A stretch of 33,355 nt of DNA from Phycisphaerae bacterium. GTDB taxonomy: Bacteria; Planctomycetota; Phycisphaerae; UBA1845; PWPN01. The stretch is taken from NCBI GenBank assembly GCA_035384605.1, contig DAOOIV010000058.1, positions 1 through 33,355 of the forward strand, in the 5' to 3' direction. This document shows, piece after piece, positions 7,440 to 16,072 of the stretch (the stretch's first letter is position 1; each line of letters starts with the position of its first letter). The notes under the pieces were generated by a model. That model saw only the letters and a program-made list of their open reading frames with translations. It ran no database searches and was not told the DNA's origin. The position numbers were made by a program, and so were the translations under genes.

Positions 7440-7634
7440 GAACCTGGTGATGCAACTACTGCCGGGCCGATGCATATCAGGTTATAAGCCGACCCGCAGG
7501 AGCATCAGCCCGGCGTCAGCCGACGTTCCGGAGTCGAGCAGGAGTCCGTTATTGAAGCACCGGGACGCCGGTCCCATAAGTGCAAGCCATCTCCGCTGGG
7601 CAGGATACCGGTTTTGCACGAGGCAACGCATCGA

Positions 7635-8813
7635 ATGAGACAACGTTCCCCATCACCTGATCCGCAGCTACTGGAATTGATCGACAACGGCCTGTCCCGT
7701 GAGGCTTCCGACCTGCACCTGGTTACGGGCCATCCGCCCACATTGCGCATCCATGGCGACCTGTTCCCGGCTGACAAGATCCCTCTGTCCACAGAGGCTG
7801 CGGCCCGCATCATCTCCAGCATCATGCCGGCCGAGTTGCGGTCCCGCCTCGACGGTCAGAAAGACTTCGACTTCTCGCTGAGCGTGGGCCGACCGGCCGG
7901 CGTGGTTCGTTTCCGAGTCAACGTCTTCTTCGGCCAAGGCTCGATGGGAGCTTGCCTGCGTTTCGTGCCGTCCTCGATTCCCACCTTCGAGTGGATGGGA
8001 ATCCCGCAAGACCTGGTGGAACGAATCGTCAATCTGCACAGCGGCTTGGTACTGATTACCGGCATCACGGGGTCGGGCAAGACCACCACGCTGGCCGGCC
8101 TGGTTGAGGAGATGAATCGGCTCGGTCATCGCCGTATCATCACCATCGAAGAGCCGATCGAATACGTGTTTCTGCCCAAGGCCAATACCGTGATTACGCA
8201 GCGAGAAGTCGGCATCGACGTGGCCAGCTTCGCCGACGGATTGCGTTCCGCGCTTCGCCAGGATCCCGACGTGATCCTGTGCGGCGAAATCCGCGACGTC
8301 GAAACCGCGCGCATGGCGATCAGCGCTGCTGAAACCGGTCATCTGGTCATGTCCACCGTGCATACCCAGGATGCCAAGGGCGCGATCACGCGACTGATCG
8401 ACATTTTTCCTCTTGAGCGGCAGCAGGACATCCGCTGCCAGCTCTCTCTATCGCTGCGCCTGGTGATCAGCCAGTACCTGCTGCCCAGCGTCACAGCCGG
8501 TCAGAAACGAGTTCTGGCCATGGAGGTCCTGACCGCCAGCGATCCCGCACGAGCGGCCATTCGTCTCAACAAAATCGAATCGCTCGAAACGATCATCCAG
8601 ACCGGCAAGAAGTGGGGTATGCAGACCCTTGATGAAAACCTGGCCAGTCTCGTGTGCAACCGGCGCATTTCTCCCGAAATCGCCCACCGCTACGCCAAGA
8701 ACCCTGCGGGCCTGCGGGCCATGGGCGTACCCGACCCCCCGAACAGTTCGTTCGAAAACGCGGCGGGCAACGTGACAAGGTCCTCCGGTCGTGCTGATGT
8801 TCTCTCCCCGTGA
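7635..8813 (+). CDS. pilT: PilT-type pilus retraction ATPase
   Basis: A 392-residue secretion-type ATPase that powers type IV pilus retraction at the inner membrane. The N-terminal domain begins with ASDLHLVTGHPPTLRI (residues 24-39), typical of PilT. Walker A is GITGSGKTT (143-151), the Asp box includes ITIEEPIEYVF (169-179), Walker B is DPDVILCGEIRD (210-221), and the His box follows (MSTVHTQDAKGA). Start choice is uncertain: ATG 7635 has no close Shine-Dalgarno, and a TTG at 7614 would add 7 residues. No other pilus gene is in the window, so this may serve pili encoded elsewhere. Confidence 0.92.
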   Translation: MRQRSPSPDPQLLELIDNGLSREASDLHLVTGHPPTLRIHGDLFPADKIPLSTEAAARIISSIMPAELRSRLDGQKDFDFSLSVGRPAGVVRFRVNVFFGQGSMGACLRFVPSSIPTFEWMGIPQDLVERIVNLHSGLVLITGITGSGKTTTLAGLVEEMNRLGHRRIITIEEPIEYVFLPKANTVITQREVGIDVASFADGLRSALRQDPDVILCGEIRDVETARMAISAAETGHLVMSTVHTQDAKGAITRLIDIFPLERQQDIRCQLSLSLRLVISQYLLPSVTAGQKRVLAMEVLTASDPARAAIRLNKIESLETIIQTGKKWGMQTLDENLASLVCNRRISPEIAHRYAKNPAGLRAMGVPDPPNSSFENAAGNVTRSSGRADVLSP

Positions 8814-8974
8814 ATCGGTTTTCGGGAAGTGAAGATACCAGGGCCGCACTCCGTTTTTCTTTCCATGAGACTGTGACCGCGAAGCCGCGGATGGCGAGAT
8901 GAGACGTCGCCCACCGAGCCTGTCGGGCCCATGCTCCTCATGGCGGGCAAGGCGACTGTGTTGTACGATGCCAT

Positions 8975-10219
8975 ATGATGCTTCATGACCCGGCCACTGA
9001 CATGTCCGAAACCGACGCACTGAAAGCCGCCTGCCTGACTCCCCCGGCAATGGGGGGTGTCGCGGTCATCGAGGTGGTGGGGCGTCATGCCTTGCGCGTG
9101 GTCGCCAAGTACCTTCGCTCCCGGCGTCCGATCGACCCGAACGCCGTGGACACGAACGAGGTCCGCCTTTGCCGCTGGGCGGATGGGGATCAAGTGATCG
9201 ACGACGCCCTCGTGACGGTTCGACGGGCCCCGGACGGCCCATTCGTGGTCGATATCAGTCTTCACGGCGGGCCACGAATCGTCCAGCGAGCATTGTTGAT
9301 GCTCCAGCAGGCCGGAGTCCGGATCGTCGAGCCTACGGCACTGCTGGATGATTCCTGCCCGGCGGCCACCGTCGTCGAGCGAGAGATTCTGCCGCTGCTG
9401 CTTCGAGCCAAGACGCGGGCAGTGGCCATCTGGCTGGCCGAGCTTGTTCACAGGCTGCCCAAGCGCATCGAGGCGGTATTGGATCTCATCGAGGTCGGCG
9501 AGGCAACCTTGGCACGGCGGGAGTTGGCGGCGCTTTGCCAGTCGGTCGATCAGGCCAGATACCTGCTCAGCGGTGTCCGAGTGGTGGTCATCGGGCCACC
9601 CAACACCGGCAAATCGACGCTGATCAATCGCCTCGCCAGCCGCGAGCAAGCCGTTGTCAGCGACCAGCCGGGTACCACCCGGGACTGGGTCGAGCACCCG
9701 GGGGTTATCGACGGCATTCCGCTCGTTTTTGTCGACACGGCCGGCATACGCGACACGGCAGACCCGATCGAGCAGGAAGCCATCCGCCGGACATATCAGC
9801 AGGCTTCAACTGCTGACATTCTGCTGAGCGTCTCTGACCTGACCACCCCTTTGGAGACAGGCCTTCCCCCCAAGAAGATGACGGGGGACCAATCCGGTAT
9901 GATCCGCGTTCCGCCGATCGTACTCGTCGCCAACAAGTCCGACCTGCCGGCACATCCATCCTGGCAAAACGTCCAGTTTTCCGAGGCGGGCTTCCTGCAA
10001 GTCAGCGCCCTGGCATCGGCGGGACTTGAGGACCTTGAAGCAAGGCTTGTCGATTCGACGGGGCTGACGGGCTGGCGACAAAAGCTGATTGCCCCGGTCA
10101 GTCCGCATCAGGTGGCTTGCTGTCGTGGGGCATTATCGGCACTGGAATCCGGCCGGGCCGACCCGCCGGCCGCCTCAAGATGGCTGAGAGACATGCTTGG
10201 ACCGGCAAGTCCCCGCTGA
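8975..10219 (+). CDS. MnmE-like GTPase lacking the MnmE C-terminus
   Basis: A 414-residue protein with the TrmE/MnmE layout. The N-terminal part resembles the MnmE folate-binding domain in reduced form (SLHGGP near 95-100). The G domain inserted in a helical region has G1 GPPNTGKS (207-214), TT switch (234-235), G3 DTAG (254-257), G4 NKSD (320-323), and SALASAGLEDL as G5. True MnmE ends with a Cys-containing CIGK-type motif needed for wobble-uridine modification; this protein ends ...RWLRDMLGPASPR without it. It is therefore either a divergent MnmE or a paralogue with another role. It stands alone, with no mnmG neighbour. The start could also be the ATG at 9002; neither has a good ribosome binding site. 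Confidence 0.8.
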   Translation: MMLHDPATDMSETDALKAACLTPPAMGGVAVIEVVGRHALRVVAKYLRSRRPIDPNAVDTNEVRLCRWADGDQVIDDALVTVRRAPDGPFVVDISLHGGPRIVQRALLMLQQAGVRIVEPTALLDDSCPAATVVEREILPLLLRAKTRAVAIWLAELVHRLPKRIEAVLDLIEVGEATLARRELAALCQSVDQARYLLSGVRVVVIGPPNTGKSTLINRLASREQAVVSDQPGTTRDWVEHPGVIDGIPLVFVDTAGIRDTADPIEQEAIRRTYQQASTADILLSVSDLTTPLETGLPPKKMTGDQSGMIRVPPIVLVANKSDLPAHPSWQNVQFSEAGFLQVSALASAGLEDLEARLVDSTGLTGWRQKLIAPVSPHQVACCRGALSALESGRADPPAASRWLRDMLGPASPR

Positions 10220-10244
10220 AGCACGCCGGAAAGGCGGGTATAAT
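10216..10244 (+). promoter_or_regulatory. Candidate promoter of the Ser/Thr kinase gene
   Basis: A perfect TATAAT at 10239-10244 with a weak -35 CTGAAG (10216-10221) 17 bp upstream, overlapping the end of the preceding gene. It implies a leader of about 140 nt. Confidence 0.4.
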
Positions 10245-10390
10245 CAGCAGCGGGCCAGAAGGTCCTCTCCGCATCGACCGGACAACAGGTTGAGGGAGGG
10301 TCTTTGCAGGGGTGGATTACGCGGCCTTGAAACCGAGGTTCTCGCCGAAGCGTTGTGAACGGCGAGACGACCCGAAAGCCGGAGTGCATT

Positions 10391-11632
10391 ATGGCTGACC
10401 CTTCCATCGATGATTCCCAACTGGGCCGGTTGGCCGTTGATAGTAAACTGCTCACCTTGAAAGAGCTGCATGACTGTCTGGCCGAGCAGAAGAACCTTGC
10501 GAAGGAAGGAAAGCGAGTCTCGTTATCCGAGGCGATGCTGCGATGCGGTTTCGTGACCCGTTCGCAGCTCCAGCGGCTGGGCGCGGAAATGGAGGACTCG
10601 ATCGCCCGAAAGGCGCAGCAGATTCCGGGGTTCCAGATTCTCGGCAAACTGGGCCAAGGAGCGATGGCCACGGTCTTCAAAGCCCGGCAACTCAGCCTGG
10701 ACCGCATCGTGGCGATCAAGGTTCTGCCTAAGAAGCTCGGCGAAAACTCGGAGTTCGTCGAGCGGTTCTATCGCGAGGGACGCGCGGCGGCGCGTCTTAA
10801 CCACAACAACATCGTTCAGGCCATCGACGTCGGCGAGGCCAGCGGCTACCACTACTTCGTCATGGAGTACATCGACGGCAAGACCGTTTACGACGATCTG
10901 GCCGCAGGCAAGATCTACAAGGAATCTGAAGCTCTCGACATCATCATTCAGATTGCCAAGGCTCTCGAACACGCCGCCGAACGCGGCTTTGTCCATCGTG
11001 ACGTCAAGCCGAAGAACATCATGCTGACGCGTCACGGTGTGGCCAAGCTGGCAGACATGGGCCTGGCGCGTGAGACGGGCGATCTGAAAGCGGCGATGGC
11101 CGAGGCCGGCCGTGCATACGGCACCCCGTACTACATCAGCCCCGAGCAAATCCGTGGCGAGGTGAACATCGACTTCCGGGCCGACATCTACTCTCTCGGC
11201 GCCACGTTCTACCATATGGTGACAGGGAAGCTGCCTTTCGAGGGGTCGACGCCCGCGGCGGTCATGCACAAGCATCTCAAGGAACCATTGGTTCCGCCGG
11301 ATCACATCGTTCCCTCCCTGTCGACGGGTGTCGGGGAGGTGATTGAACGGATGATGGCCAAGAAACCGGAGGATCGGTACGCCTCGATAAGAGACCTGCT
11401 GACCGATCTGGAAGCCATCGCCCGGGGCGAGCCACCGCTTCAGGCCCGCAAGAAATACGACGCTCACCTGCTCGAAGGCCTGGCGGAGAGTGCCGAGCCG
11501 GTCGAGGAAAAACCGGCCGTCCAGCAATCAAGCGAGCCCAAGCCGCTGGTCGTGCCGGTCGTGTGGGTGGTGGTGCTCGCCGCCCTGCTAGGCGTTTCGC
11601 TTATCGTCAACATCATTCTGGCCGTGCTGTAG
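10391..11632 (+). CDS. Membrane-anchored Ser/Thr protein kinase with MshEN-like N-terminus
   Basis: A 413-residue Hanks-type kinase. Residues ~10-65 form a two-part helical module (LGRLAVDSKLLTLKELHDCL, then LSEAMLRCGFVTRSQLQRL) like the N-terminal domain of PilB/GspE/MshE ATPases. The kinase domain (~80-355) has the glycine loop LGQGAMATVF, catalytic Lys 110 (VAIKVLP), HRDVKPKN (202-209), DMG in place of DFG (222-224), and SPEQ as the activation-segment end. A Glu/Pro-rich linker leads to one C-terminal transmembrane helix (~386-412) that ends the protein, so the catalytic part should be cytoplasmic with a tail anchor. ATG 10391 has GGAG 6 nt upstream. Confidence 0.92.
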   Translation: MADPSIDDSQLGRLAVDSKLLTLKELHDCLAEQKNLAKEGKRVSLSEAMLRCGFVTRSQLQRLGAEMEDSIARKAQQIPGFQILGKLGQGAMATVFKARQLSLDRIVAIKVLPKKLGENSEFVERFYREGRAAARLNHNNIVQAIDVGEASGYHYFVMEYIDGKTVYDDLAAGKIYKESEALDIIIQIAKALEHAAERGFVHRDVKPKNIMLTRHGVAKLADMGLARETGDLKAAMAEAGRAYGTPYYISPEQIRGEVNIDFRADIYSLGATFYHMVTGKLPFEGSTPAAVMHKHLKEPLVPPDHIVPSLSTGVGEVIERMMAKKPEDRYASIRDLLTDLEAIARGEPPLQARKKYDAHLLEGLAESAEPVEEKPAVQQSSEPKPLVVPVVWVVVLAALLGVSLIVNIILAVL

Positions 11633-11709
11633 CACCTGCCCATCCGACCCGGCTTGACTTTTTTCCCGGTTGGCCCGAAGAAGATCTGGCCAAGAGGAGG
11701 TCTACAGCC

Positions 11710-14130
11710 ATGAACCGTTCACAAGTCGCGAATCGAACGACCCAAGCGCGCGTCACCCGCCAGACGCCGGCTGACGCATCACCGAGGCGGCTGATATGTC
11801 AGATTGCCCTGGCCGCTATCCTGTCCGGCGGTGTGCCAACAGGGCGAGCCGCCCAGGGAGAGCCGGTGCTCCATGCCGGCACTTCGCCCAAACCAATCGA
11901 GGCCTCGCACTTCCCCGATCGGCTGCACGCCTTCGTCTGGCGGAACTGGGAATCGGCGGACTTGTCGGAGATGGCTCGCGTGCTGGGCACGACCGAAGAC
12001 AGCGTCCGCGAAATCGGCGAATCCATGGGTTTGCCACAACACGTTCCGATTACCGACATACAGAAACGGCGGGGCTACATCGGCCTCATCCGCCGCAACT
12101 GGCACCTGCTGAACTACGATCAGTTGCTCCTCCTGCTCGGCTGGAAGGCCGAAAAACTCGCGTACACTCTCAAAGAGGATGATTTTCTCTGGCACAAGCT
12201 CGGCGCCCTGAAACCCGATTGTCCGCCGCTGCGATACGAGCCACCCACCGAGGCGACACAGAAGAGATGCGCCCAGATCAAGGAACTGGTGACTCGTGAG
12301 TTCGGCGAGTCGTTCGGGCAGCCGGCCCAACCACGGTTCGCCTTTGTGGAGGAGCTGTCGAAGCCCTTGTCGGAGATGCCCCCTGGTCCACAGGCCGGTG
12401 ACGAACCGATCCGTTTCATTTATTCTTATTTCGCGGTCTTCGGCGACCCCCTGCTCGACGCCCGGCTCAATCCCTATCCCGACGGTCTGCTGCAACGGCT
12501 GGTTGGTTTGGGCGTCAACGGCGTCTGGCTCCACGTCGTCCTGCGCGACCTTGCGCCGTCGCAAGACTTTCCCGAGTTCGGCGAAGGGCACGAGACAAGG
12601 CTGGCCAACCTGCGGCAGCTCGTGCAGCGGGCCGGCGCGCACGGCGTGAAGGTGTATCTCTACATGAACGAACCGCGATGGATGCCGTCGACGTTCTTCG
12701 AGGATCGTGCGGACATCGCCGGCGTCCGCGAGGGCGACAACACCGCGATGTGCACCAGCACCGATCGCGTGCGGCGGTTCCTGGTTGACTCGCTGGCGCA
12801 CGTCTTCCGTGAAGTGCCCGATCTGGGCGGGGTTTTCACCATCACCGCGTCGGAAAACCTGACCCATTGCGCCAGCCACTACCAGCAGGCTTCGTGTCCG
12901 CGATGCTCGAAACGCTCGCCGGCGGAGATCATCGCCGATGTCAATGCCGCAATCGCCGAAGGAGTCCGCAAAGGCAATCCCAACGCGACGATCATCTGCT
13001 GGGATTGGGGCTGGAAGAACGAGTGGGCCGAGGCAATCATCCGTCGTTTACCCGACGACGTGTACCTCATGAGCGTCAGCGAGTGGGATCTACCGATCGA
13101 GCGAGGCGGCGTAAAAACGATCGTCGGTGAATACTCGATATCTTCGGTCGGTCCGGGGCCGCGTGCCCAACTGCACTGGAAGTGGGCCCAACAGCGCGGG
13201 CTTAAGACGATGGCGAAGGTTCAGGTCAACTGCACCTGGGAGCTGTCGGCCATCCCATACCTGCCGGCAATGGACCTCGTCGCCCGGCACATCGAAAACC
13301 TTCGCGACTTGGGCATCCGTGACATGATGTTGAGTTGGAGTCTCGGCGGATACCCTTCGCCCAATCTGCAACTGGTCCGCGAGTTCAGCAAGACGCCGCC
13401 GCCGACGGCTGAACAGGCATTGGCCCGCGTGGCCGAGGATCTCTACGGCAAAACCGCAGCTCCAGAAGTGCGGAAGGCATGGGCGGCCTTCAGCACGGCC
13501 TTCGAGGAGTACCCTTACGGAATGCCGGGGCTGTATGCAGGCCCGTTTCAGCTTGGGCCCGCCAACCCGCTGTATCCTGCACCCACGGGATACCGTCCAA
13601 CGATGGTCGGCTTCCCCTACGACGGTCTGGATGCCTGGCGAAGCTCTTACCCGGCGGATGTGTACGTGAGTCAGTGCGAGAAAGTCGCGAGGGGGTTTGC
13701 GACCGGCATTGAGTTGCTGCGCCAGGCCCAGACAAAAGCTGACACGGACACATTCAGCCGGACCATCGCAGGGGAGCTTCGTCTGGCGGAGGCCGCACGG
13801 ATACACTTCATGTCGGTCGCCAACCAGGCACGATTCATTCTCAATCGCGACGCGTTGAGCAAGCCTCGACCGCCGATACACACAAGCACGCCACAGATCG
13901 CCGAGGTGGCACAACTCACCACCACACAACGCTCAGTCATCGAAGAGGAAATGAGGCTGGCCGCGCGCATGTACGACCTGACCCGCGCCGATGCCCGCAT
14001 CGGATACGAAGCTTCGAACCATTACTATTATCTCCCCCTCGATCTAATCGAGAAAGTAATCAATTGCCAGCATCTGCTGGATTCGGACAAAATGAAAAGG
14101 GTGACGATCGGGCAAGACAATCCGGAATAG
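11710..14130 (+). CDS. Exported glycosidase-like protein (GH20-like barrel)
   Basis: An 806-residue protein with an extended N-terminus, a hydrophobic segment (~28-43) and an AxA-like site (GRAAQG), so probably secreted. Residues ~66-170 form a helical domain (MARVLGTTEDSVREIGESMG; YDQLLLLLGWKAEKLAYTL). Residues ~235-480 look like a TIM-barrel glycoside hydrolase: VNGVWLHVVLRDL, GVKVYLYMNEPRWMP, GGVFTITASENLTHC, ATIICWDWGWKNEW. A candidate catalytic acid is the Glu in ASENLTHC (residue 382). A Cys cluster (C387, C396, C399) could bind metal. The C-terminal ~250 residues are mostly helical. ATG 11710 is preceded by AGGAGG with 9 nt spacing. Family assignment is by pattern only; substrate unknown. 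Confidence 0.68.
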   Translation: MNRSQVANRTTQARVTRQTPADASPRRLICQIALAAILSGGVPTGRAAQGEPVLHAGTSPKPIEASHFPDRLHAFVWRNWESADLSEMARVLGTTEDSVREIGESMGLPQHVPITDIQKRRGYIGLIRRNWHLLNYDQLLLLLGWKAEKLAYTLKEDDFLWHKLGALKPDCPPLRYEPPTEATQKRCAQIKELVTREFGESFGQPAQPRFAFVEELSKPLSEMPPGPQAGDEPIRFIYSYFAVFGDPLLDARLNPYPDGLLQRLVGLGVNGVWLHVVLRDLAPSQDFPEFGEGHETRLANLRQLVQRAGAHGVKVYLYMNEPRWMPSTFFEDRADIAGVREGDNTAMCTSTDRVRRFLVDSLAHVFREVPDLGGVFTITASENLTHCASHYQQASCPRCSKRSPAEIIADVNAAIAEGVRKGNPNATIICWDWGWKNEWAEAIIRRLPDDVYLMSVSEWDLPIERGGVKTIVGEYSISSVGPGPRAQLHWKWAQQRGLKTMAKVQVNCTWELSAIPYLPAMDLVARHIENLRDLGIRDMMLSWSLGGYPSPNLQLVREFSKTPPPTAEQALARVAEDLYGKTAAPEVRKAWAAFSTAFEEYPYGMPGLYAGPFQLGPANPLYPAPTGYRPTMVGFPYDGLDAWRSSYPADVYVSQCEKVARGFATGIELLRQAQTKADTDTFSRTIAGELRLAEAARIHFMSVANQARFILNRDALSKPRPPIHTSTPQIAEVAQLTTTQRSVIEEEMRLAARMYDLTRADARIGYEASNHYYYLPLDLIEKVINCQHLLDSDKMKRVTIGQDNPE

Positions 14131-14873
14131 CTCCACAGTCATCGACAGGTACTGATTCGGTCATATCGAAGGACACCAGAATCTCAAAACCGACTCGCGC
14201 CGTGACGACCTGGCGTCAGGTCGCGTCGTATTCCGCGGTCGTCGTGCGCTGTACGACCGGCCGATCCAGGCCGTTTGCAGTCGCAGGGAGATCGGCTGAC
14301 AAAACAGGCAAAAACAGACTCCGATGACTTGTTGGCGCCGCGCACACCACCATCAGCGCCGGGCCTGATCCGAATCGGCAACCTCAGCTCGTCAGCCTCA
14401 GCCCGTCAATCAGCGGCTGATCAAGCTGCTCTGAGGCCGGTTCAAGAGGCCGTCAAGGTTGTGAGTTTCGTGGTTGCTCAAAGAAACTCACAGGCAGTTC
14501 CGAGGATGACTTAAACTCATGCGGCATCGAAGCAATCCATTGCGCGGTAGCCGATCCGGGCGCGAGGAGAAAACCGAATCCCCGGAAAAGACAAGGTCGC
14601 GGCCAGAATCGCCACTGGGATCACCCCCAAGAACAGCGACGTTGTCACGATCCACGAGTTGACGAATCAGCAGCCGCCTCTCGGCGCGGCGCTGTCAAGT
14701 TCGAAACGCCCGCGCGCAAACACTGAATTAGGACTTTGTTAGCTTGGGTCCTGGCGCGCTGATGCGCATGTGTGTGCGCATTCGCTCCTGACGCAAATGA
14801 CGTCGGTCCGCCACGTTTGCTACACCAAGTATCTCATCTCTCCGGATCTGCCATCATTGCCCCCCAAAAAAAT
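14131..14873. other. Noncoding gap after the glycosidase-like gene
   Basis: About 740 bp with no gene I can support. It contains a 9 bp perfect hairpin GTGAGTTTC/GAAACTCAC (14461-14469, 14483-14491) with a 13 nt loop and no T-run, and a 7 bp hairpin ATGCGCA/TGCGCAT (14762-14781). No clear terminator for the upstream gene was found. A 49-codon open stretch on the minus strand (14517-14666) encodes one hydrophobic segment but has no usable start. Confidence 0.55.
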
Positions 14874-14926
14874 TTGACATATTGCCGGTTTACCCTATTT
14901 TCATGGGCGTGTTTTTGAGTTATATA
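14874..14926 (+). promoter_or_regulatory. Tandem overlapping promoters before the sigma factor leader
   Basis: Promoter 1: consensus TTGACA (14874-14879), 16 bp spacer, TATTTT (14896-14901). Promoter 2: TTTTCA (14898-14903), 17 bp spacer, TATATA (14921-14926). The second would start transcription at about 14933, just at the foot of the structured leader. An A-run lies immediately upstream of the first -35. Confidence 0.62.
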
Positions 14927-14933
14927 GATTCTC

Positions 14934-15100
14934 GGTGACAGCGATCGACCGGCATCGAGGGGGTTGGGCTCTCGCTCGGCGAACACCCATCCATGCGAGC
15001 GACCACAATCCCAACGGTCCGATGTCACCAGGGAGTATCGCGGGGATCCAGGGATTGGTTCCCCAAGGAACCGGTAAGGAAGCTTTCACTTCTAGCCGGT
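14934..15100 (+). ncRNA. Candidate structured leader RNA upstream of sigma factor
   Basis: Nested complementary segments form one long stem: GGTGACA (14934-14940) with TGTCACC (15023-15029), GACC (14947-14950) with GGTC (15016-15019), GTTGGG (14963-14968) with CCCAAC (15010-15015), and TCGCTC (14972-14977) with GAGCGA (14997-15002). Next come a 6 bp hairpin GGTTCC/GGAACC with a CCAA loop (15057-15072) and a stem ACCGG/CCGGT (15070-15074, 15096-15100) enclosing GAAG/CTTC; these two share bases and could be alternatives. It lies about 180 nt before the sigma factor start. It matches no tmRNA, RNase P, SRP or common riboswitch signature that I know. It could be a leader or an independent small RNA. 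Confidence 0.5.
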
Positions 15101-15279
15101 CCAGCGAGTGAACTGAACAGGTTAACGTGTACACCGGGTTGCGGCTTCCGCCGTTTTCGCTCGACGGTTGGATTTTCCGCGGCTCGAAAGAAGCGACCCT
15201 CACGCGTTCCGCGCCCCCGCCGGGAGGTTCGTCCGTGCGGTGATTTGTGCGTGCCGGAGCTTCAAGTGGGAGGTTCGCG

Positions 15280-16062
15280 ATGGCTGACAAGAAGGACGAT
15301 ATCCGTGCTCTGTGGAACCGGTACTTCAAGACCCGCAGCGACGAGGCCCGCAACAAGGTCGTGGAGTACTACGCTCCGTTGGTTCACATCCAGGCCGCAA
15401 GGCTGTCCCGCAAATTGCCGGCGCAGATCGGCTACGACGAGATCTGCAGCGCCGGCTACGATGGGCTGATCGAGGCAGTCGAGGCCTATAACCCGACCAG
15501 GAAAGCGAAGTTCGAGACGTTCTGCCAGCAGCGCATCGTTGGCGCCGTGATGGACTGGCTCCGCAGTCTCGATCCCCAGTCGCGCACCGTCCGGACCTTT
15601 GAGAAACAGCGCATGATGGTGCGTGAACTACTTGATGCGGAGCTGAACCGTCCTCCGATGCACCACGAGATCGCCAAGCGCATGGGGCTATCGCAGGACC
15701 GCTATGATCAGCTCTCACGAATCTCGCAGCTCGGGCGCGAGGTCCATTTCTCCGCGATGGACCCGAAGGACTCGAGTTCGCGCAGCCGTTCGAGCGAACG
15801 GAACTGGGATATCGGCGATCGGCGGCAAACCGATCCTGCGGCCCGAATGGCCCGCCAGATGCTGACCAACTATCTGACGCGGGGCCTCAGCCGCGAGGAG
15901 CGCCTGGTTCTGATCCTATACTACTACGAGGATCTTACCATGGCCGAAATCGGGGTGGTCCTCGATCTGTCGGAATCCCGCGTCAGCCAGATCCACAAGG
16001 ACGTGATTACGCGGCTCCGCAACCGCTTCAAAGGCAAACTGGAGGAAGAACTCGTCGCCTGA
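15280..16062 (+). CDS. FliA/WhiG-family RNA polymerase sigma factor
   Basis: A 260-residue alternative sigma factor of the sigma-28 type. Region 2 spans about residues 8-95 (LWNRYFKTRSDEARNKVVEYYAPLV; IGYDEICSAGYDGLIEAVEAY; KFETFCQQRIVGAVMDWLR). Region 3 is around 115-160 (RPPMHHEIAKRMGLS), and region 4 ends the protein with a helix-turn-helix (LTMAEIGVVLDLSESRVSQIHK). A Ser/Arg-rich linker separates 3 and 4. ATG 15280 has GGGAGG a few nt upstream. No flagellar gene is nearby; truA follows after 10 bp. The long structured leader suggests post-transcriptional control. Family is confident, regulon unknown. Confidence 0.93.
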   Translation: MADKKDDIRALWNRYFKTRSDEARNKVVEYYAPLVHIQAARLSRKLPAQIGYDEICSAGYDGLIEAVEAYNPTRKAKFETFCQQRIVGAVMDWLRSLDPQSRTVRTFEKQRMMVRELLDAELNRPPMHHEIAKRMGLSQDRYDQLSRISQLGREVHFSAMDPKDSSSRSRSSERNWDIGDRRQTDPAARMARQMLTNYLTRGLSREERLVLILYYYEDLTMAEIGVVLDLSESRVSQIHKDVITRLRNRFKGKLEEELVA

Positions 16063-16072
16063 CCATCCGGCC

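Noticed and set aside
14517..14666. Minus-strand 49-codon stretch with a hydrophobic segment (WIVTTSLFLGVIPVAILAA)
   Set aside because: It could be a remnant of a membrane protein, but it has no start, no recognisable family and no continuation in neighbouring frames.
14834..15028. Small minus-strand frame overlapping the promoter region
   Set aside because: No ribosome binding site or known domain, and it runs through the promoter and the stem of the leader RNA.
14934..15100. SRP RNA, 6S RNA, tmRNA, RNase P RNA or a common riboswitch
   Set aside because: GGTAAGGAAGC at 15073-15083 faintly recalls the SRP core, but the surrounding pairing does not fit. I saw none of the other families' conserved motifs. 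Kept as an unassigned candidate.
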